NCBI GenBank assembly: GCA_018610095.1
Contig: JAHEOB010000066.1
Location: 1-15,858, forward strand
Source of the DNA: Halothece sp. MAG
Lineage (GTDB): Bacteria; Cyanobacteriota; Cyanobacteriia; Cyanobacteriales; Rubidibacteraceae
Direction of reading: 5' to 3'
DNA: 15,858 nucleotides
Both the position numbers and the translations under genes were made by a program. Under the pieces are notes generated by a model that saw only the letters and a program-made list of their open reading frames with translations, made no database searches and had not been told where the DNA came from. Below, in pieces: positions 7,413 through 14,155 of this stretch (positions within the stretch are counted from its first letter, which is position 1; the number at the start of each line of letters is the position of its first letter).

Positions 7413-8807
7413 CTAGTGGGTGGCAGCAGCAACTGCTAGATGTTCGGGAAGGGCATTTCGTAATCGTTGACCGTATAATTTCAAGGCATTCCCGCCTAAC
7501 AGTAGCGCAAGATGATCGCGATCATAGTCCGCCATATTAGCAGCATCTTGGACACAATTGTGTAGCACACCATCCCAGTGACCATAATCGCCAGAGAAGC
7601 AGGTTAAATATTTACCCACTTCACCCATAGCTTGCGGGAGATAGGAGGGAGCGGGATCATCGGATTCAAAGGAGGTAAAGATTTGTCCGCGATGGAAATA
7701 ATCTAGGGGATCGCGATCGCGCAGATGATAATGTTCGTAGAGGCTATCATCCTCAATTTGGGTGGGATCTTTTTCTTTATTCCACAACAGATCAAATAAG
7801 TTCCGCGCTTGGGAGATAATATTGACGTTTTCTCGACCCCCGTGTTCTTCAATCATTAATTTAGTAAATTCCATCAATGAGGGGCGATAGGGATTTTTGG
7901 GGTCAAAGTCACGAATCCGTTTTTCCCAATGTTCGTGGAAGGTATGGGCAAGATCAGGAAGCCAACCACATCCCCCTTCTAAAAAGCCGATTCGTAGGGT
8001 CGGGAATTGTTCAAATGCCCCATCAAACACCATCCGCGCTAGGGCATGTTGTTGTTGATTTCGTTGCACAAAAATATGGCTGAGGACAAAGGTTTCCATG
8101 TGATCGGAAATTCCGCCGATCAAGTCGTTACCAGGACCGCCGTGAATCCCTAACCCAATATCCAAATCAACCGCAGCTTGCAAGATGGGACGGAAATCAG
8201 GATGCGAAAGGGATTTACAAGTACGAACCTCGGGAAAGGCTTCTGGGGCTTTGGGATGAGGAATGGGAAGATTGGGGGCAACTGCTACCGAGATCATCCC
8301 TAGTTCATTGACGCAGCGATACATTTCTTTAACCGCTTCATCCACGTCTTGTAGGGAGATCACACCGACCGGTTGTAAGCGATTATCGTAGCCTTTGCAA
8401 TCGTCGACAATGTAGTCATTGTAGGCTTGACACAGCGCGATCGCGAGGTCTTTATCTAAAATACTCGAGAAAATGAGATTCACCGTTCCATAAATGACAT
8501 GAACATCAATGCCCTCTTGATCCATGTGTTCAAGGCGAATCCGATTAAACATTGCCCCCAAAGTGGTATCAGGATTCAGGGTGCGAAATCCCCCTTTGCC
8601 TAATCCATGAGGCTTAGGAAACATTCGCGAAAAGTCATTTTGTTGGGTTTGAGGATTCCAATCCCAGACTCTAACTCGTTGATCCCCTAAACTATCAACA
8701 ACTAAGCCAATGCGATCGCGATATTCTTTATCGATATAATCTCGAAGAATCAGAGGATTTTCAATTTTATGAGCATCGGCATCAATAACTAATAAATCGT
8801 TATACAT
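7413..8807 (-). CDS. amidohydrolase-2 family metal-dependent hydrolase/decarboxylase
   Basis: 464 aa, longer than the roughly 300-350 aa common in this TIM-barrel family, with extra sequence around 35-85 and 300-385. Metal-site pattern: DADAH near the N-terminus (D9, D11, H13), GIHGGPGND (220-228, H222), a FLEGGCGWLPD block (275-285) where many relatives have a second barrel histidine region, and SGDYGHWDG (405-413) with the conserved Asp D407. Relatives (ACMSD, LigW and others) hydrolyse or decarboxylate small organic acids. The substrate here is not known. The gene is last in a same-strand run behind the Mpo1-like gene (42-bp gap) and ends at the strong terminator 7363-7396, so it is probably the third gene of that operon. 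AAGGA lies about 12 nt before the ATG. Four HIP1 sites lie in or beside this gene, so its base use is native. Confidence 0.85.
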   Translation of the reverse strand: MYNDLLVIDADAHKIENPLILRDYIDKEYRDRIGLVVDSLGDQRVRVWDWNPQTQQNDFSRMFPKPHGLGKGGFRTLNPDTTLGAMFNRIRLEHMDQEGIDVHVIYGTVNLIFSSILDKDLAIALCQAYNDYIVDDCKGYDNRLQPVGVISLQDVDEAVKEMYRCVNELGMISVAVAPNLPIPHPKAPEAFPEVRTCKSLSHPDFRPILQAAVDLDIGLGIHGGPGNDLIGGISDHMETFVLSHIFVQRNQQQHALARMVFDGAFEQFPTLRIGFLEGGCGWLPDLAHTFHEHWEKRIRDFDPKNPYRPSLMEFTKLMIEEHGGRENVNIISQARNLFDLLWNKEKDPTQIEDDSLYEHYHLRDRDPLDYFHRGQIFTSFESDDPAPSYLPQAMGEVGKYLTCFSGDYGHWDGVLHNCVQDAANMADYDRDHLALLLGGNALKLYGQRLRNALPEHLAVAAATH

Positions 8808-8849
8808 AAGTTGGTCGATTCCTTACAAAATTTCAATGAATGGACAAGT

Positions 8850-9230
8850 TTAATTCGATTGTTGTTTGGTTTGTTGGAATAGCTGACGGAAACCAAACCA
8901 GTTTTCAAATGACCACACCATAGAAACTAAAATCGTAATGCCTGGATACTGTCGAAAGGCTGGCTCATTCTTTTCAAAAAAGGCGTGTCCGCCAAGGGCT
9001 AACACCTGCGTTAAGATGCCACAAAGCAGGGTTAATCGCCAGTCAATAAATAAACAGCCGATTCCAACAAACACTAGAATATTCACGATGTGATGGAGTG
9101 CTTGATTAACCGGATTTTGATGACCGGCAATAAAATGTTGTTTTGCCTGTTGGAAGTAACTCAATGTCACGCTCCTTAAATGTTGAAACCAATAATCAGC
9201 AGATGATGGCAGAAAGTACATTAACTTCAA
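8850..9230 (-). CDS. DUF962 / Mpo1-like membrane protein (putative 2-hydroxy fatty acid dioxygenase)
   Basis: 126 aa from a TTG at 9230; an in-frame ATG at 9221 (residue 4) is the likelier start, giving 123 aa. The family signature is clear: HQNPVNQALHHIVN (37-50), two membrane segments (about 49-63 and 66-81), GGHAFFEKNEPAF (80-92), and a third hydrophobic stretch (98-108). Histidines H37, H46 or H47 and H82 match the iron-ligand positions of the family. Yeast Mpo1, the characterised relative, is an Fe(II)-dependent dioxygenase that shortens 2-hydroxy fatty acids by one carbon. That activity is inferred here by family only. The gene lies 14 bp behind the fatty-acid-hydroxylase-type gene, which would be a natural source of a hydroxylated substrate. 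Other bacterial DUF962 proteins have no proven role. Confidence 0.8.
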   Translation of the reverse strand: MKLMYFLPSSADYWFQHLRSVTLSYFQQAKQHFIAGHQNPVNQALHHIVNILVFVGIGCLFIDWRLTLLCGILTQVLALGGHAFFEKNEPAFRQYPGITILVSMVWSFENWFGFRQLFQQTKQQSN

Positions 9231-9244
9231 TTAGCTTAGCCTAA

Positions 9245-9739
9245 TTACCACCATTTCATGTCAAAATAACCTCTTTGTTGGGACAGTTCTTCTTCTGTCA
9301 ACCAATCCACCAATTTATAGGTGCCAAATACATGATCCCACCAATCGACTGCGATGCCAAAGTTGTTATACCACATGCCATACTTGTGGTGGACATAGTG
9401 AACTGGCATTTTCATCCAAACGCAGCGAGTGGGATTTTCATGTTGCAGTTGATGAGCATAGGCAGCAAAGATGGAATAGCTGAGTCCGCCGATAAACCAT
9501 GGTAAACCCACTTCCCAGGAAATGAACAAGGGGATTACCATAGCAAAACCACTGCCTTTAAGGTAATCCAGCAATTCCCAGACAAATCCTTGTCCTTCGT
9601 TACGACGATGGTGGTCACTATGCTTAGCTCCCAATCCTTTAGTAGGGTTAACATGCATCAAGCGATGCACCCAGTATTCCACAAAGCTAGAAAAAATAAC
9701 AGCGCTAATAAAAGTAATTAGACTAATTAGCGTAACCAT
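9245..9739 (-). CDS. fatty acid hydroxylase superfamily (PF04116-type) diiron membrane enzyme
   Basis: 164 aa, compact. Histidine boxes typical of membrane di-iron hydroxylases: HRLMH (25-29), HSDHHR (40-45), HQLQH (96-100) and HYVHHK (114-119). They are followed by NNFGI...WDHVFGTYK, the C-terminal signature of the sterol desaturase / fatty acid hydroxylase superfamily. Hydrophobic stretches at about 3-20 and 64-95 would anchor the protein with its histidines on the cytosolic face. The superfamily hydroxylates fatty acyl chains, sterols and carotenoids. The small size and box spacing do not settle the substrate, and carotenoid hydroxylation is the main alternative. GAGGAG lies about 12 nt before the ATG. 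It appears to be the first gene of an operon with the Mpo1-like gene 14 bp downstream. Confidence 0.85.
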   Translation of the reverse strand: MVTLISLITFISAVIFSSFVEYWVHRLMHVNPTKGLGAKHSDHHRRNEGQGFVWELLDYLKGSGFAMVIPLFISWEVGLPWFIGGLSYSIFAAYAHQLQHENPTRCVWMKMPVHYVHHKYGMWYNNFGIAVDWWDHVFGTYKLVDWLTEEELSQQRGYFDMKWW

Positions 9740-9762
9740 AGGTAAACGATTCTCCTCACAGT

Positions 9763-9791
9763 ATTATCAAATTTTGGCATGATAGGTTCAG
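9763..9791 (-). promoter_or_regulatory. possible promoter of the hydroxylase operon
   Basis: On the minus strand a -10-like GATAAT (9768-9763, 5 of 6) lies 17 bp from CTGAAC (9791-9786, weak -35). The predicted start would be only about 17 nt before the ATG at 9739, close to the Shine-Dalgarno sequence, which lowers confidence. Confidence 0.3.
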
Positions 9792-9816
9792 TCACTTCAA
9801 TTTTAGACACTAATCT

Positions 9817-10248
9817 TCAAATTTTATATAGAATTTCTTTCATTTTGGCAAAATCTCCTTTTAATAGGGCACTAAAGAAGGGTTGACTCAATTTCGGTAA
9901 CGCCAACAGATTACCAACCACTAATCGCCACCGTTGCCAAGATAAATAATTTTTAGGATGGGGATAGACTCGCCAAAAGCGCGTTACGGAACAAGACATT
10001 TCGTGATCATCTAATATGAAATGCCAAAAAGGATGTTACAGATAGTCATTTCTGCAATAGCTTTCAATGGTAAATTGGGCGAATTCCATTTGTAGCAAGC
10101 ATGGGAGTATTTCATATAAAGTGGTAATTTTGTGCCACCATCCTCCTGGAATATATAGAACTTCCCCTGCTTTTACCGTGACGGTTTTGGAAGAATGGGA
10201 ATGAATTTGCCAAAAGTGTCGTAAGGAGATCCCTTGCGCGATCGCGCA
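9817..10248 (-). pseudogene. decayed cupin-like (Cupin_8/JmjC-type) gene
   Basis: One minus-strand frame is open from 10248 to 9817 except for a single in-frame TAA at 10038-10036. It is bounded upstream by another TAA (10251-10249), with no ATG before the key motif. The upstream 70 codons contain VTVKAGEVLYIPGGWWHKI, the C-terminal strand-turn of Cupin_8/JmjC proteins with the last metal-ligand His. The downstream 72 codons contain TRFWRVYPHPKNYLSW and run to TGA at 9819-9817; an ATG at 9999 would allow a 60-aa fragment. The stretch between the motif and the internal stop does not look like the family, so an indel is likely there too. The N-terminal part of a normal cupin-8 protein (about 200 residues) is missing: the VOC gene ends at 10288. 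I read this as a dead remnant; the 60-aa tail might still be translated but has no recognisable domain alone. Confidence 0.65.
10235..10248. repeat. extended HIP1 palindrome TGCGCGATCGCGCA
   Basis: The HIP1 core GCGATCGC (10238-10245) is extended to a perfect 14-bp palindrome. It lies at the broken 5' end of the cupin remnant, directly after the TAA that closes its frame. Confidence 0.8.
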
Positions 10249-10287
10249 TTAAAAAAATCGTTTCCGGGGATAATGGTAAAAATCACT

Positions 10288-10650
10288 TCATTCCTGATTG
10301 AGTTCGATAATATTACCATCAGGGTCTTTGGTAAACAAGGCGGAACGACCCGAGGAACTTGCTTGAAATGGATACCCTGCTTCCCTGAGTCGGGTTTTCA
10401 TAGTTTCTAAATCATCCACCGCTAAAGCTAAATGGGGATTACGCCCCCACTTTTCGGCATTTGATTCAACCGCTTTCCAATTTTGATCTTCGATCAGATG
10501 AATTTGATAATCGCCAACTTGATACCAAATCCCGGGAAACTTCAGGGAACGTTCTGCTTTTGGTAATTCTAGAATCTCGGAATAAAATGGTTCTGCTTTA
10601 GCGACATCTGAGACAAGGATAGCGGTGTGCAGATAGCGAGTCACTCCCAT
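10288..10650 (-). CDS. VOC-superfamily (glyoxalase/bleomycin-resistance fold) protein
   Basis: 120 aa from the ATG at 10650. A GTG at 10671 would add seven residues, but AAGGA at 10664-10660 sits 9 nt before the ATG and supports the shorter form. Two beta-alpha-beta-beta-beta modules are visible. Each contributes two metal-ligand positions in the usual places: H8 (YLHTAILV), H51 (YQIHLIE), H73 (NPHLALAV) and E116 (NIIELNQE). DPDGNIIEL is the classic C-terminal motif. Members bind a divalent metal and act as glyoxalases, dioxygenases or resistance proteins; the substrate is unknown. It follows gltX on the same strand, 121 bp beyond its stop, after a series of hairpins (10697-10764). The TGA stop lies 40 bp before the cupin remnant. 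Confidence 0.88.
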   Translation of the reverse strand: MGVTRYLHTAILVSDVAKAEPFYSEILELPKAERSLKFPGIWYQVGDYQIHLIEDQNWKAVESNAEKWGRNPHLALAVDDLETMKTRLREAGYPFQASSSGRSALFTKDPDGNIIELNQE

Positions 10651-10659
10651 AAGGTATTG

Positions 10660-10664
10660 TCCTT
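10660..10664 (-). promoter_or_regulatory. Shine-Dalgarno deciding the VOC start
   Basis: AAGGA on the minus strand, 9 nt from the ATG at 10650. It lies inside the longer GTG-initiated reading, which makes that longer start unlikely. Confidence 0.6.
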
Positions 10665-10696
10665 GTAGCACACTTAGCCATTATTTAGCATAACAT

Positions 10697-10764
10697 CGCC
10701 ATTTGTAAATGATTATGGCGTAATGCCCGTCGGGCGCAGGGAGGGGAATTCCCCCATCCCCTGC
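10697..10764 (-). other. cluster of three stem-loops between gltX and the VOC gene
   Basis: In transcript order: (a) GCAGGG...CCCTGC (outer stem 10764-10759 with 10741-10736) enclosing GGGG/CCCC (10754-10751 with 10746-10743) around a 4-nt AATT loop; (b) GCCCG-A-CGGGC (10735-10725), directly abutting; (c) CGCCAT (10720-10715) with ATGGCG (10702-10697) around a 12-nt loop. Hairpin (a) begins 7 nt after the gltX stop. None is followed by a U-tract, so they are not classic terminators. They may protect the gltX 3' end or regulate passage into the VOC gene. Confidence 0.5.
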
Positions 10765-10771
10765 TAATCAA

Positions 10772-12223
10772 CTAACTTTTGATGGTATTCAAGGCGTTTT
10801 CTAAACGGAATTGATCCAAGCCTTTTTGATTTAATAATAGCCACAACTGCATGAGATCATGTCCTTTCATTTTTCCTGTTAATGCAGCCCGTAAGGAACG
10901 CATTACTAATCCTTTTTTGACATTGTGTTGTTTGGTAAGGTCTTTAACCAGTTGTTGGGCTTGGTCTTCACTTAGTTTCGGTTGCTGTTTTAATTGTTCA
11001 TAAACGGCTTCAATAATTGGGGCAACGCCTTCTTGTTGTAGTTGGGAAATCGCGTCTTCATTGAGTTCCACTGTCTGTTGGAAAAAGACTTCAGTTTGTT
11101 CCACAGCATCCGTGAGACGGGTTAAACTAGGCGCAATTAAAGCAGTCACTTGTTCCAACCAATTGCGATCCTGATCCAGATGCACTTCATACCCTGCTTG
11201 TTGCCAGAAGGGAACCAGCATTTCTAACAAGCGATCAGCAGGCATATTGTGGATATACTGGCTATTAATCCAGTCCAATTTCGGCCAGTCGAATTTTGCT
11301 GCTGATTTACTGACGCGATCAATCGTAAAGGTTTTAGTGGCTTCTTCGAGGGTAAATAATTCTTGGGTTGAATCAGGGGGCGTCCATCCTAACAATGCCA
11401 TATAATTTGTCATGGCTTCAGGGACAAAGCCCATTTTATAAAAATCAGAGATAGCGGTGACATTATCCCGTTTGGATAGTTTTTGCCCTTGTTCGTTCAA
11501 AATTAACGGTGTATGGGCAAATTCAGGAATGTTCCCCTCAAAGGCTTCGTAGAGTAAAATTTGCTTGGCGGTATTGGCAATATGATCTTCGCCACGGATA
11601 ACATGAGAAATATTCATGTCCATGTCATCCACCACCACCGCCAAATTATATAAGGGTTTTCCTAAATCTTGGCGACTACTGGCACGGGCAATGACCATGT
11701 CGCCCCCGAGATCACTTCCTTGCCACGTTAGGATACCTCGGATGTGATCTTTCCAAACGATTTCCCGATCATCGTCAATTTTAAAGCGAATGACAGGTTT
11801 TCTCCCTTCTGCTTCAAAGGCTTTTTCTTGTTCTGGGGTGAGATTACGGTGGCGATTGTCGTAACGAGGGGCTAATCCTCGGGCTTTTTGCGATTCTCGG
11901 AGTTGATTTAATTCTTCTTCTGTGGTATAGCAGCGATAAGCATACCCTTTATCTAGGAGGGTTTTCACCGCTTGTTGATAGAGATCGAGACGTTCTGATT
12001 GAAAATAGGGCCCTTCATCCCAATGTAGCCCTAACCAACTCAGTCCCTCTTTGATACTTTGAGTATATTCGGGGCGCGATCGCGCTTGATCCGTGTCTTC
12101 GATTCGTAAAATAAAGGTCCCCCCATGATGGCGGGCAAATAACCAATTAAACACCGCAGTTCGTGCTGTCCCAATATGTAAATTACCCGTGGGACTCGGT
12201 GCAATGCGCACTCTTACTGTCAC
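10772..12223 (-). CDS. gltX: glutamyl-tRNA synthetase
   Basis: 483 aa, normal length for a bacterial discriminating or non-discriminating GluRS. It charges tRNA-Glu, and in cyanobacteria that product also feeds tetrapyrrole synthesis; GluRS there commonly also charges tRNA-Gln, later corrected by GatCAB. Class I signatures: APSPTGNLHIGTART (8-22, HIGH motif H16-T19), FILRIEDTD (37-45), IRGEDHIANT (209-218) and KLSKR (248-252). The C-terminal helical anticodon-binding part follows from about 320. It starts at GTG 12223 with AGAGGG 7 nt upstream (12236-12231), and MTVRVRIAPSP is the expected N-terminus. The stop is TAG at 10774-10772. It diverges from the membrane glycosyltransferase gene, with 121 bp between the starts. 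Confidence 0.97.
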   Translation of the reverse strand: MTVRVRIAPSPTGNLHIGTARTAVFNWLFARHHGGTFILRIEDTDQARSRPEYTQSIKEGLSWLGLHWDEGPYFQSERLDLYQQAVKTLLDKGYAYRCYTTEEELNQLRESQKARGLAPRYDNRHRNLTPEQEKAFEAEGRKPVIRFKIDDDREIVWKDHIRGILTWQGSDLGGDMVIARASSRQDLGKPLYNLAVVVDDMDMNISHVIRGEDHIANTAKQILLYEAFEGNIPEFAHTPLILNEQGQKLSKRDNVTAISDFYKMGFVPEAMTNYMALLGWTPPDSTQELFTLEEATKTFTIDRVSKSAAKFDWPKLDWINSQYIHNMPADRLLEMLVPFWQQAGYEVHLDQDRNWLEQVTALIAPSLTRLTDAVEQTEVFFQQTVELNEDAISQLQQEGVAPIIEAVYEQLKQQPKLSEDQAQQLVKDLTKQHNVKKGLVMRSLRAALTGKMKGHDLMQLWLLLNQKGLDQFRLENALNTIKS

Positions 12224-12251
12224 AGATATTCCCTCTTGATTGTTGCTTCGC

Positions 12252-12260
12252 TGTTATAAT
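12252..12260 (+). promoter_or_regulatory. extended -10 promoter for the membrane glycosyltransferase
   Basis: TGTTATAAT (12252-12260) is a perfect TGnTATAAT extended -10. No good -35 is present at 16-18 bp (TTGATT at 12236-12241 is only 13 bp away), which is usual for extended -10 promoters. Predicted start about 12267, leaving a 78-nt leader that holds the duplicated start-like motif. Confidence 0.5.
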
Positions 12261-12270
12261 TTTAGTTTGT

Positions 12271-12288
12271 CTAAGCGGGAGATGAAAG
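12271..12288 (+). repeat. leader direct repeat, copy 1
   Basis: CTAAGCGGGAGATGAAAG. It matches the copy at 12334-12351 in 16 of 18 positions. It contains a purine-rich GGGAG directly before an ATG. CGGGA (12276-12280) can also pair with TCCCG (12291-12295), hiding that site in a hairpin. Confidence 0.6.
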
Positions 12289-12305
12289 TTTCCCGGTGGC
12301 GTTAA
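12282..12305 (+). CDS. putative 7-codon leader ORF (MKVSRWR)
   Basis: ATG AAA GTT TCC CGG TGG CGT TAA, with GCGGGAG immediately upstream in the same sequence setting as the start of the main gene. It lies in the leader after the extended -10. It may be a regulatory upstream ORF or simply chance; its length gives no coding evidence. Confidence 0.2.
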   Translation: MKVSRWR

Positions 12306-12333
12306 TCCTTTGCCGAGTGACTGAGTATTACCC

Positions 12334-12351
12334 CTAAGCGAGAGATGGAAG
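12334..12351 (+). repeat. leader direct repeat, copy 2 (over the main start)
   Basis: CTAAGCGAGAGATGGAAG includes the ATG at 12345. The spacing to copy 1 is 63 nt. It is followed by GGACA-TT-TGTCC (12351-12362), a second short hairpin, parallel to the one after copy 1. Confidence 0.6.
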
Positions 12352-14141
12352 GACATTTGTCCAAATTTCTCCAAGCTATGAAAAAAACCGTTCTCCATCA
12401 AATTCATCAGCAATCCTCTCTAGCCCTTTTACTAAGAGTAACCCCCATTCTTATTATTAGTATAATTACCTTTCTATGGCATTTAGGCAGTATTGGGCTA
12501 GTGGATGAAACCGAACCTTTGTTCGCAGAAGCAGCCCGTCAGATGTTAGAAACGGGAAACTGGATTACGCCTTATTTTAATGGGGAAACTCGCTTCGATA
12601 AACCGCCCTTGATTTACTGGTTAATCGCCGTTGGTTATCAACTGTTGGGGGTCAATGAATGGGCAGTGCGCCTCCCTTCCGCCCTAAGTGCCATGGGATT
12701 AACGCTATTTCTATTTTTTGTTGTTAATCGCTATGGGCGTTCTCCCATTAGCAGTACTCCGCAATTAACTCAATTGCGATGGAGCAGTTTCATTAGCGCG
12801 ATCGCGCTGGCGTTAGCACCGCTGTATTTCCTTTGGGCGCGAGTAGGCGTGTCAGATTTATTACTAACAGGGTGTATGGGGGGAAGTTTACTTTGCTTTT
12901 TTATGGGTTATGTTCACTCACAACAGGAGTCACCGCCACCGTTTTTTCGTCTCGGGATACCGCGGGATTGGTATCTGGGATTTTATATTTTGACAGCATT
13001 GGCGGTATTAACCAAAGGTCCAATTGGAATGGTTTTACCGGGATTTATTATTCTCGCGTTTTTATTTTATCAAGGAAACAGTTGGCAAGTGCTCAAAGAA
13101 ATGCGTCTCCTATCAGGGATCATTATTTTTCTGGTGATTACCGTTCCTTGGCATGTTCTAATTATTGCAGAAAATGGTCAAGCCTATATTGATTCTTTTT
13201 TTGGCTATCATAATGTCGAACGCTTTACCGATGTGGTAAATGATCATAGTGGCCCTTGGTATTATTATTTCTTGATTTTATTAATTGGATTTGCTCCTTT
13301 ATCGATTTATCTTCCCAGCGCGATCGCGCAGTTAAAAATTTGGCGCAGACGATTTTGGTGTCGTCAACCTCGTCAAGAACAGTTTGCCAGTTTTAGCTTT
13401 TTCTGGTTTATAATTATTTTTGGTTTTTTCTCTATTGCGGTTACCAAACTACCTCATTATATTATTCCCTCATTACCTGCGGCGGCTGCCTTAGTAGGAT
13501 TTTATTGGAGTCATTATCAACAACAATCGCTGTCTCGGGAATTCATAATTACCGTTGGGATTAATATTATTTTTCTATTAAGTTTAGCCGTTACGTTTTA
13601 CTTCATTCCTGATCTCATTGGATATGATCCAGCAGCCCCCAATTTAGGAGACGCCTATGAAGCAACGGGGCTTCATTGGGTGGGCACAAGCATTTGGTTG
13701 ATCGCAGCCATCTTATTAATTTTAGGATTGATTTGGAAACAATATCGTCGTTGGTTGTGGGGAGTGAATTTAGGGGCAATGCTACTAACTTTTATTTTCG
13801 TATTGCAACCTACCTTTTTTTTGATCGATGAGTTGCGACAACAACCGTTGCGAGAATTGGCGCAATTAGAACCCCAGGTTAGACAAGGTGGGGAAGAATT
13901 AATTATGATTGGAATGAAAAAGCCGAGTGTGGTATTTTATCGACAAAAGAATCTCGAATTTTTCTCTGATGAAAACAGCGCGATCGGCTATTTAATGCAA
14001 CAACACCCTAATGAATCCACGTTAATTTTAACCCATCCTGATAAACTCAAAGAATTGAGAAACCACGCTAATGAAATTACCGCTTTAGAAACGAAAGGGG
14101 CTTATGCATTAGCTCGATTTGAACCCAATTTTTCCCAGTGA
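12345..14141 (+). CDS. ArnT/PMT-type (GT39/GT83) integral membrane glycosyltransferase
   Basis: 598 aa with about 11-12 hydrophobic segments. The first membrane segment (about 33-50) is followed by the catalytic loop VDETEPLFAEAARQML (53-68, D54-E55). Then come NWITPYFNG (72-80) and RFDKPPLIYWLIA (83-95), the signature of ArnT-like transferases that use undecaprenyl-phosphate sugars. The enzyme would transfer a sugar from a lipid carrier onto a lipid, glycan or protein acceptor on the periplasmic side; donor and acceptor are unknown. The C-terminal soluble part (about 500-598) holds a small alpha/beta domain (IMIGMKKPSVVFYRQ). The start is uncertain: ATG 12345 has GAGAG abutting it, while ATG 12378 would remove 11 residues but has no Shine-Dalgarno sequence. 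Two HIP1 sites lie within. It converges on the DUF99 gene with a 14-bp gap and no visible terminator. Confidence 0.9.
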   Translation: MEGHLSKFLQAMKKTVLHQIHQQSSLALLLRVTPILIISIITFLWHLGSIGLVDETEPLFAEAARQMLETGNWITPYFNGETRFDKPPLIYWLIAVGYQLLGVNEWAVRLPSALSAMGLTLFLFFVVNRYGRSPISSTPQLTQLRWSSFISAIALALAPLYFLWARVGVSDLLLTGCMGGSLLCFFMGYVHSQQESPPPFFRLGIPRDWYLGFYILTALAVLTKGPIGMVLPGFIILAFLFYQGNSWQVLKEMRLLSGIIIFLVITVPWHVLIIAENGQAYIDSFFGYHNVERFTDVVNDHSGPWYYYFLILLIGFAPLSIYLPSAIAQLKIWRRRFWCRQPRQEQFASFSFFWFIIIFGFFSIAVTKLPHYIIPSLPAAAALVGFYWSHYQQQSLSREFIITVGINIIFLLSLAVTFYFIPDLIGYDPAAPNLGDAYEATGLHWVGTSIWLIAAILLILGLIWKQYRRWLWGVNLGAMLLTFIFVLQPTFFLIDELRQQPLRELAQLEPQVRQGGEELIMIGMKKPSVVFYRQKNLEFFSDENSAIGYLMQQHPNESTLILTHPDKLKELRNHANEITALETKGAYALARFEPNFSQ

Positions 14142-14155
14142 AAACGGATTAATGG

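Noticed and set aside
9275..9505. 76-codon plus-strand frame opposite the fatty-acid-hydroxylase gene
   Set aside because: It is antisense to the conserved histidine boxes and has no domain or ribosome site.
10651..10671. Longer VOC protein from GTG 10671
   Set aside because: A Shine-Dalgarno sequence (10664-10660) lies inside this extension at a good distance from ATG 10650, and VOC proteins normally start just before the first strand, as the shorter form does.
12271..12362. Known riboswitch class (for example the cyanobacterial glutamine aptamers) in the glycosyltransferase leader
   Set aside because: None of the conserved core sequences I know for those aptamers is present; only short local hairpins and a direct repeat are seen.
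12183..12413. 76-codon minus-strand frame spanning the gltX/glycosyltransferase divergent region
   Set aside because: It would cross both gene starts, the extended -10 and the repeats, and its protein has no family features.
12833..13192. 119-codon plus-strand open frame within the membrane glycosyltransferase gene
   Set aside because: It lies in a second frame of a well-supported gene, has no recognisable domain and no ribosome site; it is a shadow.
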